Assembly (NCBI RefSeq): GCF_943193205.1
Contig: NZ_CALPDD010000009.1
Span: 35,015-99,014, forward strand
Reading direction: 5' to 3'
Length of the DNA: 64,000 nucleotides
DNA from: Alistipes muris
Lineage (GTDB): Bacteria > Bacteroidota > Bacteroidia > Bacteroidales > Rikenellaceae
This document shows, one piece after another, positions 37,368 to 46,298 of this stretch. The notes beneath the pieces are model-generated. The model had not been told where the DNA came from and searched no databases. It saw only the letters and a program-made list of their open reading frames with translations. Numbering within the stretch: the first letter of the stretch is position 1; each line of letters opens with the position of its first letter. Made by a program: the position numbers and the translations under genes.

Positions 37368-38399
37368 ATGCGTATTTTCCCCGTTTTGTTTCTCTTGTTG
37401 GTTTCGGCCGGATGCGGCCGTCGGTCGGCCGTTCCCGCCGCGGCCGTGCGTCCGGTCAAGGTCGCCGAGGCTTCCGGCGCCGGGTTCCTGCGTAAGGATT
37501 TCGCAGGGATGGCCACGCCCGACGATGCAGTGACCCTCGCTTTCAAGCTCTCGGGCCAGCTCACGGAGTTGCCCGTGGCGCAGGGCGAGCGGGTGCGGCG
37601 GGGTGCTTTGTTGGCCGAGCTCGACCCCCGCGACGTCGAGTTGCAGGTGTCGGCCACCCGTTCCGCGTTCGAGGAGGCCCGTTCGCAGCAGCAGCGCATG
37701 GAGCGGCTGCTGGCCCACGAGGCCGTTTCGCGGCAGGATGCCGAGGCGGCCCGCACCCGTTTCGCGCAGGCCCGGGCGGCTTACAACAATGCGCTCGACC
37801 TGCTCAAGGATACCAAGCTCAAGGCTCCTTTCGCGGGCGTCATCGAGGACACTTACGTCGACAATTACGAGCGGGTGCAGGCCGGGCAGGCCATTCTCCG
37901 GTTGGTCGATCCGCATACCACCACCGTCAAGTTCACCATGCCCGAGCGCGGGCTCGCCGCCTTGGCCGATTCCTCGACCCGTTTCGAGGTCGTGTTCGAC
38001 AACTTCCGCGGCATCCGTTTCGCCGCCCGGCTCAAGGATTACGCCCGCACTTCGTCCGACGCGTCAGGTTTTCCCGTTTCGCTCACGTTGAGCGGGACCG
38101 ATACGCTCCGTTACGACATTTCGCCCGGCATGTCGTGTACCGTCACCATATTTTCGGCCGACCCCGTGCCCGACGCCGTGTCGGTTCCCCTGTCGGCCAT
38201 CTATGCCCCTACCGAGGGCGGCACTTACGTGTGGGTCGTCGGGCCCGACAGCCGGGTCGAGCGACGGACGGTGACGCTCGGCGAGTTGTTCGGCAGCGAC
38301 CGCGTTGTCATCGACAGCGGGGTGGTTCCGGGCGAAACGGTCGTCACGGCTGGGGTGTATCAGCTGCATGCCGGCGACGAGGTGCGGATTCTGAAATGA
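37368..38399 (+). CDS. RND efflux periplasmic adaptor (membrane fusion protein)
   Basis: 343 residues, lipoprotein (VSAGCGR, Cys near 15). Barrel-sandwich halves: LAFKLSGQLTELPVAQGERVRRG and LKAPFAGVIEDTYVDNYERVQAGQ; helical hairpin between (ARSQQQRMERLLAHEAVS); C-terminal beta-barrel and membrane-proximal domain with VTAGVYQLHAGDEVRI. It links the RND pump to the TolC channel. It precedes the permease gene by 7 nt. The start at 37368 begins the lipoprotein signal; a terminator-like hairpin lies immediately upstream. Confidence 0.88.
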   Translation: MRIFPVLFLLLVSAGCGRRSAVPAAAVRPVKVAEASGAGFLRKDFAGMATPDDAVTLAFKLSGQLTELPVAQGERVRRGALLAELDPRDVELQVSATRSAFEEARSQQQRMERLLAHEAVSRQDAEAARTRFAQARAAYNNALDLLKDTKLKAPFAGVIEDTYVDNYERVQAGQAILRLVDPHTTTVKFTMPERGLAALADSSTRFEVVFDNFRGIRFAARLKDYARTSSDASGFPVSLTLSGTDTLRYDISPGMSCTVTIFSADPVPDAVSVPLSAIYAPTEGGTYVWVVGPDSRVERRTVTLGELFGSDRVVIDSGVVPGETVVTAGVYQLHAGDEVRILK

Positions 38400-38406
38400 T
38401 ACGGCC

Positions 38407-41400
38407 ATGACCCTCCCCGAATATTCGCTGCGTTATCCGAAAGTCGTCTGGTTCTTTCTGCTTGTGCTGTTGGCGGGCGGTGTCGCCGGGTTCTTCACGT
38501 TGGGCAAAAAGGAGGATTCGGTCTTCGTCATCAAGAGCGCGTCGCTCGTCTGCTCCTATCCCGGCGCCACGCCCGAGGAGGTCGAATCGCTCATCACCGA
38601 GCCCATCGAGCGCGAGGTGCAGTCGATGCGCCGCGTCCACAAGGTCACTTCCGAATCCTATTACGGGCTCTCGAAGATTCTCGTCGAGCTCGATCCCGCC
38701 ACTTCCGCGCGCGAGATTCCCCAGCTTTGGGACGAGCTGCGCCGCAAGGTGCTCAACGTCCAGCCGCGTCTGCCCGCCGGGGCTTCGCCCATCACCGTGG
38801 CCGACGATTTCGGCGATGTCTACGGCATCTATTACGCCCTCTCGGTCGACGAGGGGTTCACGTGGGGCGAGCTGCGCGAGCAGGCGCAGCGGCTCAAAAC
38901 CTTGCTCGTCACCGTCGACGGCGTGCAGAAAGTCGCTCTGTTCGGCGAGCAGAAGCCCGTCGTCAACGTCTATGTCGGATTGGCGTCGTTGGCCAATTTC
39001 TCCATCCGGCCCGAGACCATCGTCTCTACCATCCGCCAGCAGAACGCCGTGATCGGCAGCGGCGAGAAGCAGGCCGGCGCGCTCGAAATCCGCATCATCG
39101 AGGAGGGTTCCTACCGCAGTCTCGACGACATCGCCGACCAGCTCCTGATTTCTTCTTCGGGCAAGCAGTATCGGTTGGGCGACGTCGCGCGCGTGGAGCG
39201 GGGCTACGCCGAGCCGCCGCAGACCCTCATGCGCGTCAACGGCCGCCGGGCCATCGGCATCGGCATTTCGACCGAGGCGCAGGCCGATGTCGTGAAGACC
39301 GGCGACCGCATCGGCCGTGTCCTCGACGCCGAGACGGCCCGGATGCCCGTGGGTATGGAGCTCACCGTTCTCTATCCCGAGAACCGCATCGCCCGTGAGG
39401 CCAATACGACGTTTCTTATCAATCTGGCCGAATCGGTCGCCATCGTCATCGCCATCATCATGCTCGTCATGGGGTTCCGCGCCGGGGTGCTGATCGGCAG
39501 TTCGCTGCTCTTTTCCATCGGCGGAACGCTGCTTCTGATGCAGTTTCTCGGCGAGGGGCTCAACCGTACTTCGCTGGCCGGGTTCATCATCGCCATGGGC
39601 ATGTTGGTCGACAACGCCATCGTCGTCACCGACAACGCCCAGCAGGCGATGCTTCGGGGTGTCGAGCGCATCCGCGCCATGATCGACGCCGCCATCGCTC
39701 CCCGCTGGAGTTTGCTGGGGGCTACCTTGATTGCCATCTTCTCGTTCCTGCCCCTCTACCTCGCTCCGTCGTCCGTCGCCGAAATCGTCAAGCCGCTTTT
39801 CGTCGTGCTGGCTTTGTCGCTGTTGCTCAGCTGGGTGCTCGCGTTGACGCAAACCCCGCTGTTCGGCAATTTCATGCTGCGGGTCAAGCCCCGCGAGGGC
39901 AATCCCTACGACAGCCGTTTTTACCGGGCGTTCGACCGGCTGCTGGGGCGGCTGCTGCGCTGGCGGTGGGGCGTCATCGTCGGGGTGGTCGCTCTTTTCG
40001 TCGTGTCGCTCGTGGTCATGGGGCTTATGCCGCAGAACTTCTTCCCCGCGCTCGACAAGCCTTATTTCCGGGCCGACGTCTTGCTGCCCGAGGGGTTCGG
40101 CATCCGCGAGACCGAGCGCAGCCTGCTGCGGATGGAGCGGTGGCTCCGCGAGCAGCCCGAGGTGAAGAACGTCTCGATGACCATGGGTTCCACTCCGCCG
40201 CGCTACTATCTCGCCAGCAGCGCCGTTTCGCTCCGTCCCAACTTCGGCAATATCCTCGTGGAGCTGCACGACAAGAAGCAGACGGCCGCCGTCGAGGAGC
40301 GTTTCGACGCTTATGTCTCGGCGGAGTTTCCCGATGTCTGGCTCCGGTCGTCGCTCTTCAAGCTCTCGCCCGTGCCCGATGCCGCCATCGAGTTCGGGTT
40401 CATCGGCAACGACATCGACACGCTCTGCCGTCTGACCGCCGAGGCCGAGCGAATCATGTGGCATACGCCGGGAGCCGTGCGTATCCGCAACAGTTGGGGC
40501 AACCGCCAGCCCGCCTGGATGCCCGTCTATTCGCAGATGAAGGGGCAGCGCATCGGCATCGGCCGCAGCCAAATGGCGCAGGGAATCACCATCGCCACCC
40601 AGGGTTATACGCTCGGCGAGTACCGCGAGGGCGACCTGTTCATGCCCATCCTGCTCAAGGACGAGAACATCGGTGCCTACAACCTCACCAACTTGCAGGC
40701 CCTGCCCATTTTCAACCCCTCCGGGCGCGTCTTTTCGCTCGGGCAGGCCGTCGAGGATTTCCGTTTCGGGTTCCGCCAGGGGGTCATCAGACGCTTCGAC
40801 CGCCAGCGTGTCATGAAAGCGCAGTGCGACCCCGGACGCGGGGTCAATACCATGCGGCTGTTCGCTGCCCTGCGCGATTCCGTCGCCCGGCAGGTGGTGC
40901 TGCCCGAGGGTTATTCGATGAAAGTTTTCGGCGAGCAGGAGAGCCAGCAGGAGTCCAACGAAGCGCTGGCCCGGTACATGCCCTTGACTTTGGTGCTGAT
41001 TCTCATCGTGCTGCTGCTGTTGTTCCGCAATTACCGTGAGCCGGCGGTCATCCTGTTGATGATTCCCCTTATCTTCATCGGGGTCGTGCTCGGGCTGGCT
41101 GTTTCGGGCAAGGTCTTCAACTTCTTTTCGTTGCTCGGCCTGCTCGGGCTCGTGGGTATGAATATCAAGAACGCCGTGGTCCTCGTCGAGCAGATCGGCG
41201 TGCTGCGAAGCAGCGGGGCCACGCCTTACGATGCGGTCGTATCGGCCGCCCGCAGCCGTATCGTTCCGGTCGCCATGGCTTCGGGCACCACCATTCTGGG
41301 CATGCTGCCCTTGCTGTTCGATTCCATGTTCGGCGCCATGGCCGCCACCATCATGGGCGGGCTTTTCGTGGCTACGCTTCTGACCGTCTGCGTGCTGCCC

Positions 41401-41439
41401 GTCGTCTATGCCGTGTTCTACAATATTCGCCAGTCATGA
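38407..41439 (+). CDS. RND efflux permease (AcrB-type)
   Basis: 1010 residues with the twofold RND plan: a helix at 15-35, porter domain, six helices around 335-545, a second porter domain and six C-terminal helices. The proton-relay motif GMLVDNAIVVTDN in TM4 is intact. EEVESLITEPIE and LNVQPRLPAG are typical of HAE-type pumps. It exports hydrophobic or amphipathic compounds using proton motive force; the substrate cannot be told. The tolC-like gene start overlaps its stop (ATGA). Confidence 0.92.
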   Translation: MTLPEYSLRYPKVVWFFLLVLLAGGVAGFFTLGKKEDSVFVIKSASLVCSYPGATPEEVESLITEPIEREVQSMRRVHKVTSESYYGLSKILVELDPATSAREIPQLWDELRRKVLNVQPRLPAGASPITVADDFGDVYGIYYALSVDEGFTWGELREQAQRLKTLLVTVDGVQKVALFGEQKPVVNVYVGLASLANFSIRPETIVSTIRQQNAVIGSGEKQAGALEIRIIEEGSYRSLDDIADQLLISSSGKQYRLGDVARVERGYAEPPQTLMRVNGRRAIGIGISTEAQADVVKTGDRIGRVLDAETARMPVGMELTVLYPENRIAREANTTFLINLAESVAIVIAIIMLVMGFRAGVLIGSSLLFSIGGTLLLMQFLGEGLNRTSLAGFIIAMGMLVDNAIVVTDNAQQAMLRGVERIRAMIDAAIAPRWSLLGATLIAIFSFLPLYLAPSSVAEIVKPLFVVLALSLLLSWVLALTQTPLFGNFMLRVKPREGNPYDSRFYRAFDRLLGRLLRWRWGVIVGVVALFVVSLVVMGLMPQNFFPALDKPYFRADVLLPEGFGIRETERSLLRMERWLREQPEVKNVSMTMGSTPPRYYLASSAVSLRPNFGNILVELHDKKQTAAVEERFDAYVSAEFPDVWLRSSLFKLSPVPDAAIEFGFIGNDIDTLCRLTAEAERIMWHTPGAVRIRNSWGNRQPAWMPVYSQMKGQRIGIGRSQMAQGITIATQGYTLGEYREGDLFMPILLKDENIGAYNLTNLQALPIFNPSGRVFSLGQAVEDFRFGFRQGVIRRFDRQRVMKAQCDPGRGVNTMRLFAALRDSVARQVVLPEGYSMKVFGEQESQQESNEALARYMPLTLVLILIVLLLLFRNYREPAVILLMIPLIFIGVVLGLAVSGKVFNFFSLLGLLGLVGMNIKNAVVLVEQIGVLRSSGATPYDAVVSAARSRIVPVAMASGTTILGMLPLLFDSMFGAMAATIMGGLFVATLLTVCVLPVVYAVFYNIRQS

Positions 41440-42677
41440 AACGTTTGCTTTTCCTTTTCGGGGCATGCCTTTCGTCGCCCCTCGCTGCCCAAACTCCGCT
41501 CGACGATTATCGGCAGACCGTTGTCGATTATAGCTGGCAGCTCAAGGCTGCCGCGGCCCGGAGCGAAGCGGCCGTTCAGACGCTCGGGCAGGCGCGCACG
41601 GGTTATCTGCCGCGGCTGGCCATGGAGGGGAGTTTCTCCGCCAACGTGCACCATTACGACGGCGTGGAACATTGGACGTTCAGTCTTTTGCCGCAGTTGG
41701 TGCAGACCGTCTACGGCGGCGGTTCGGTCAGGGCCGGGGTCGACTATGCCGCGGCGGGTTACGATGCGGCGCTCTGCGACGAGGAGTTTTCGCGGCTGCA
41801 GGTGCTCTATGCGGCCGATTATGCTTACTGGAACCTCTCGGCGCTCAATCTCTACGCCGCCGCCATGCGGCAGTATGTTGCGCTGATCGTCTCGCTCAAG
41901 GAGGTTGTCGACTGGCGTTTCAAGGAGGGATATATCGCCAAGGGCGATGTGCTGATGACCGATGCACGGTTGAGCGAAGCCCGTTATCAGTTGGTCACGG
42001 CCGAGCAGCGCGCCGAGGTGGCGCTGCACAATTTCAATATTTTGCGGGGTGCCGCTGCGGCCGACAGCGTGCGGTTGGCCGACAGCATCCGCGATTCGCT
42101 TCCGCTTCCGCAGCGGGTGCCTTTCGGCGAGGCGCTTTCGCTGCGGCCCGATTATGCCGCTGCCGTGTTCAGGGCGGCGCAGGCCGAGGCCGGGGTGCGG
42201 GTCGCACGGGCGCCTTTCAATCCGCAGATAAGCGTCGGGTTGGGCGGTTCGTGGAAGCCTTATACGCCCAACCGCACCGGCGCTACCGTGGTCGACGGTT
42301 CGGTTTTCGTCAATCTTTCGGTGCCGATCTTCCATGGCGGCGAGCGGCGCAGGGCCATGGGTGCCGCACGGGCCCGGCAGCTCGAAAGCGAGTGGAACGC
42401 CGCGCAGATTCGCGACGACATCGAGCGCGAGGAGATGAACGGGTGGACGGCCATCGTCCAAAGCCGCGCGCAGGTCGATGCGTCGGAACGGAGCCTGCGC
42501 ATCGCCGCCGAGAATCTCGAAATCAGCACCTATTCCTACCGCGAGGGGCTGGTTACGATTCTCGACGTCCTGCAGGCGCAGCTCAGCTGGATTCAGCTCT
42601 ATACCAACGACCTCACGGCGCGTTACAATTACGCCCTCGCCATTTCCGATTATCGGCGCATCACCGCGGCCGAATAG
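41436..42677 (+). CDS. TolC-family outer-membrane efflux channel
   Basis: 413 residues with a signal peptide (MKRLLFLFGACLSSPLAAQ). Two repeated helical segments with the family pattern (RSEAAVQTLGQARTGYLPRLAMEGSF; RAAQAEAGVRVARAPFNPQISVGLGGSW; NLEISTYSYREGLVTILDVLQAQLSW). It completes the MFP-RND-TolC tripartite pump encoded just upstream. The reading frame overlaps the permease stop by 4 nt. Confidence 0.88.
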   Translation: MKRLLFLFGACLSSPLAAQTPLDDYRQTVVDYSWQLKAAAARSEAAVQTLGQARTGYLPRLAMEGSFSANVHHYDGVEHWTFSLLPQLVQTVYGGGSVRAGVDYAAAGYDAALCDEEFSRLQVLYAADYAYWNLSALNLYAAAMRQYVALIVSLKEVVDWRFKEGYIAKGDVLMTDARLSEARYQLVTAEQRAEVALHNFNILRGAAAADSVRLADSIRDSLPLPQRVPFGEALSLRPDYAAAVFRAAQAEAGVRVARAPFNPQISVGLGGSWKPYTPNRTGATVVDGSVFVNLSVPIFHGGERRRAMGAARARQLESEWNAAQIRDDIEREEMNGWTAIVQSRAQVDASERSLRIAAENLEISTYSYREGLVTILDVLQAQLSWIQLYTNDLTARYNYALAISDYRRITAAE

Positions 42678-42709
42678 CGTCGCTGTCCCGTGAGGCCGTC
42701 GGGCCGGGG

Positions 42710-43120
42710 TTATCTTGCCGGTTCCGGTTCGGTGCTCACGATGGCCGTTTCGTGCGATACGGGGGCTATGCGGCGCAGCATCTGCGTCAGTCCGCAGTAT
42801 TTGTCGTGCGTGAGCGCAATGGCCCGGCTCGCTTTTTCCTGGTCGTCGCCCGTGGCGCATTCGACGTTGTAGACTACATGAAACGAGCGGAACATGCTTT
42901 CGGGCAGCACTTCGTCGGTGTTCAGGTCGCCCGAGTAGCTTATTTCCAGTCCCTTGGGTTTCATGTGCATCTTTTCCATCAGGTGCATCGCCGTGCGGCC
43001 CGAGCATTGCGCCGCCGCATGGAGCAGCAGTTCCTTGGGGTTCATCTCGTCGCATTGCGGCCCGTCGATGGCCCGGAATTTCCCTTCTTCGGTCAGTCGT
43101 ACCGTTACTTTTTCAATCAT
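42710..43120 (-). CDS. OsmC/Ohr-family protein
   Basis: 136 residues. Both redox Cys are present: AAAQCSGRTAM and THDKYCGLTQML, with the conserved Glu-containing strand MIEKVTVRLTEEGKF. The family reduces organic or lipid hydroperoxides, or handles thiol stress. The gene is convergent with the RND operon and divergent from the TPR gene. The start at 43120 was chosen over an upstream ATG preceded by a basic, non-family extension. Confidence 0.85.
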   Translation of the reverse strand: MIEKVTVRLTEEGKFRAIDGPQCDEMNPKELLLHAAAQCSGRTAMHLMEKMHMKPKGLEISYSGDLNTDEVLPESMFRSFHVVYNVECATGDDQEKASRAIALTHDKYCGLTQMLRRIAPVSHETAIVSTEPEPAR

Positions 43121-43201
43121 TTTCTTTCGTTTTTTAGTGGTGCGTTTCCCTGCACCGGGCAAATTCCGTTCCCGGAAGGCCGGACAAACAGGTAAAATAT
43201 T

Positions 43202-43209
43202 TATCTTTG
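43202..43209 (+). promoter_or_regulatory. -7 box of the TPR/barrel operon
   Basis: TATCTTTG, perfect TAnnTTTG, about 108 nt before the ATG at 43318. No clear -33 TTTG. Confidence 0.5.
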
Positions 43210-43317
43210 TACCCGGTTAACTGCTGCTTCGGCGGGCGGTTTCCGGTCGCGGCGGCTTTTGCCCCTGCGGACCCGGATGCCCGCACCGCACGGGCGGCTC
43301 ATTTGGTTACGGTTCCT

Positions 43318-46296
43318 ATGCGAAAATTTCTTTTGCTGCTGGCTTTTTCGGCGTGCGGTTTCTCCGGCGCCGCGGCCGCACCCGGTTCTCCGCGCGAGTT
43401 CATTGTCCGCGGGCACGAGTTGTTCGATCTGGGGCGGTGGAGCGAGGCGCGGCACGAATATTTGGCTGCGCGCGACGCGTTGCGTCCCGGGCAGCGGGGC
43501 GATGCCGAGGAGATCGACTTCTTCCTGGCCGCCTGCGCCGTCGAGTTGGGCAGCGACGATGCCGAGGGGGCTTTGATGCGCTTTGCGGCCGAGTATCCCC
43601 GTTCCGTCTTCAACAACAACGTCCACTTTGCGCTCGGGTCGTTCTATTGCGCCAAGGGCGAAACCCTCTTGGCCCGCGAGGCTTTCCGCAAGACCGATTA
43701 CAAGGCGCTGAGCGCTTCGCGGCGCGAGCAGTTCGACATCCGCATGGGGTGCGTCGAGTTCGCCGACGGCAATTACGATTTGGCTTACGGTCATTTCGAC
43801 CGCATCGGTCCGCGCAGCCGGTACTTCGACCACGCGCTTTATTACAAGGCTTATATCGACTACGCCTGCGAGCGTTCGGGACGTGCCAAGAAGGGCTTTT
43901 TGCAGTTGGAGCAGAGCGACGCCTACCGCGAGCTGATTCCTTATTACCTGCTTCAGATCGAGTTCCGCGAGGGGAATTACCAGTATGTCGTCGAGCGGGG
44001 CGAGGAGTTGGCCCGGCGTTCCGTGCCCGAGCGGCGGGCGGAGTTGGAGCGCATCATCGCCGAGTCGTGGTTCCGGCTCGAAGATTATTCGCAGGCCATC
44101 GCGCACCTCGAATTGCTCCGTCAGTCGGGCGGCGAGTTCGACCGCGAAGCCAATTATCTCATGGGTTTCTCGCTCTACCGTATCACCCGTTATCCCGAGG
44201 CCGCTGAGTGGTTGCGCAAGGCGTGCGGCCCCGAGGACGCGCTCACGCAGAATGCGTCGTACCATCTGGCCGACTGTTATCTGCGGGCCGGCGACAAGCA
44301 GAGTGCCATGCAGTCGTTCGCCATGGCCAACGACGAGCGGTTCAACGCCGTCATCGCCGAGGACGCCTTGTTCAATTACGCCAAGTTGCAGTACGAGTTG
44401 GGCGGCGGGGCTTTCAACGGCGCCATCAACATGCTCACCAAATATGTCGAGCGGCATCCCTCGTCGGCCCGTGCCAACGAAGCGCGGACGCTGCTGATAG
44501 CCGCCTATTACAATTCGCGCGATTACGATGCGGCTTACAATGCCATCAAGGCTTCGCCTGCGGGCGATTCCGAGGTGCGGACCGCCTTGCAGAAAATCGC
44601 GTACTTCCGCGGGCTGAAGGCTTACGCCGACGGGAATCTGACCGAGGCACAGCGTTGTCTCGAGGAGTCGGCGGCCGTGGGTGTCAGTTCCAAATATACC
44701 GCGCTCAACAACTTCTGGCAGGGTGAAATCGCCTTTGCCCGGGGCGACAAGGCGGTAGCCGCCGCCAAGTACAACGCCTATCTCAAGCGCGCTCCGCAGT
44801 CCGGCCGGGAGTATGCTTTCGCGTGGTACAACCTCGGTTACTGCGCTTTTTCGCGCGGGCAGCTCTCGTCCGCTGGCGAGGCGTTCGCCAAGTTCCTCCG
44901 TTTCCATAAGGCCCGGGACCGTTACCGGGCCGATGCCCACAACCGCCAGGGCGATATTTGTTATGCCGAGCGGCTGTTCGAGGCTGCGGTCGAGGAGTAC
45001 GAAAAGGCCATCGCCATCAATACCGCGCCCGAGAAGCATTATGCCGCCTACAAGCGCGCCATTACGTTCGGTTTGCAGGGGCTCACGGACCAGAAGCTCC
45101 GGGCGCTCCGGCAGATTGCCGACGCCCGAACGGGCGAGTATGCCGATGCCGCTTCCTGCGAGTTGGGCCGTTCCTACATCGTCATGGAGCGTTACGCCGA
45201 GGGGGCCCGGCAGCTCGAAAAGTTCCTCGCCGATTATCCCGCTTCGCCCCATCGCGTGCAGGCTTGTTCCGACCTCGGGCTCGCTTACCTTAATCTGGGC
45301 GACCGTAAGAAGTCGCTGCACTTCTACGAGTTGGTCGTCACGTCGGCGCCCCATTCTCCCGAGGCCCGCGAGGCTCTGCGGGGTATCCGCGAGATTTACG
45401 TTTCCGAGGGCGATGTCGACGGTTATTTCAAGTATGCCGCCGAGGCGGGTATGGAGAGCGACGTGACTTCCATTTCGCGCGATTCGCTTTCGTTCGCCGC
45501 CGCGCAGAAGCTCTATCTGACCAACCGCCACGAGGTCGCCGCCCGTTCGCTGCGCAGTTATGTGCGCAGTTATCCCAAGGGCAGTTACCGGGCCGATGCC
45601 CTTTATTATCTGAGCGATTGTTACCTCCGGCTCGGTCAGCGCAAGGAGGCCATAAGTTCCCTTTCGGAGTTGGCCGCTCTGGGTACCAACAAGTATAGCG
45701 TCACCGTGTTGGAGCGCCTTTCCGAGATGACTTGGGCCGACCGTCAGTACGACAAGGCCGCCACGGCCTATCGCAAGCTCTACGACGTCGCGCCCACGGC
45801 CGCTGACCGGCAGAAAGCCATGACCGGTTACGTCCGGGCTACAGTCGCTCTCGGCGATCCCGCCAAAATCGCCGACATGGCGGCTGACGTCTGCGCCCGT
45901 TCCGATGCCGGAGCCGTGGCCTTGCGCGAAGCGCGTTTCGCATGGGCCGAACAGCTGCGGACCGACAAGCGGCGCGACGAGGCTGCGAAACTCTACAAGA
46001 CGCTTTCCGCCGACGTTCAGACCCGCGAGGGGTCGGCCGCGGCTTATTATCTGATCGAGGATACTTTCGCCGCAGGCGACATGGACCGGGCCGAGAAGGA
46101 GATTTTCACCTTCTCCGAGCGTGAGCCGCAGGCTTACTGGCTCGCCAAGGCTTATATCCTGTTGGGCGACGTCTACGCCCGGCGCGGCGACGACTTCCAG
46201 GCCCGCGCTACCTGGCAGAGCGTGGCCGACGGTTATTCGCCTGCCGACGACGGCGTGGTGGCCGAAGCCAGGGCCCGGATTCAAAAAATGAACTGA
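43318..46296 (+). CDS. Large periplasmic tetratricopeptide-repeat protein
   Basis: 992 residues with a signal peptide (LLLLAFSACGFSGAAAA). The whole mature chain is TPR-like helical repeats, with motifs such as ALYYKAYIDYACERSG, FAWYNLGYCAFSRGQLSSAGEAFAKFLR and ALYYLSDCYLRLGQRKEAISSLSEL. No enzymatic domain. TPR arrays of this length in Bacteroidetes are commonly encoded next to an outer-membrane barrel, as here (2 nt spacing), which suggests a periplasmic assembly or scaffold role. The start at 43318 gives the signal peptide; longer frames upstream are not supported. Confidence 0.75.
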   Translation: MRKFLLLLAFSACGFSGAAAAPGSPREFIVRGHELFDLGRWSEARHEYLAARDALRPGQRGDAEEIDFFLAACAVELGSDDAEGALMRFAAEYPRSVFNNNVHFALGSFYCAKGETLLAREAFRKTDYKALSASRREQFDIRMGCVEFADGNYDLAYGHFDRIGPRSRYFDHALYYKAYIDYACERSGRAKKGFLQLEQSDAYRELIPYYLLQIEFREGNYQYVVERGEELARRSVPERRAELERIIAESWFRLEDYSQAIAHLELLRQSGGEFDREANYLMGFSLYRITRYPEAAEWLRKACGPEDALTQNASYHLADCYLRAGDKQSAMQSFAMANDERFNAVIAEDALFNYAKLQYELGGGAFNGAINMLTKYVERHPSSARANEARTLLIAAYYNSRDYDAAYNAIKASPAGDSEVRTALQKIAYFRGLKAYADGNLTEAQRCLEESAAVGVSSKYTALNNFWQGEIAFARGDKAVAAAKYNAYLKRAPQSGREYAFAWYNLGYCAFSRGQLSSAGEAFAKFLRFHKARDRYRADAHNRQGDICYAERLFEAAVEEYEKAIAINTAPEKHYAAYKRAITFGLQGLTDQKLRALRQIADARTGEYADAASCELGRSYIVMERYAEGARQLEKFLADYPASPHRVQACSDLGLAYLNLGDRKKSLHFYELVVTSAPHSPEAREALRGIREIYVSEGDVDGYFKYAAEAGMESDVTSISRDSLSFAAAQKLYLTNRHEVAARSLRSYVRSYPKGSYRADALYYLSDCYLRLGQRKEAISSLSELAALGTNKYSVTVLERLSEMTWADRQYDKAATAYRKLYDVAPTAADRQKAMTGYVRATVALGDPAKIADMAADVCARSDAGAVALREARFAWAEQLRTDKRRDEAAKLYKTLSADVQTREGSAAAYYLIEDTFAAGDMDRAEKEIFTFSEREPQAYWLAKAYILLGDVYARRGDDFQARATWQSVADGYSPADDGVVAEARARIQKMN

Positions 46297-46298
46297 CC

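Noticed and set aside
43201..46284. Minus-strand open frame of 1027 codons opposite the TPR gene
   Set aside because: Shadow of the TPR gene codon pattern; no family features.
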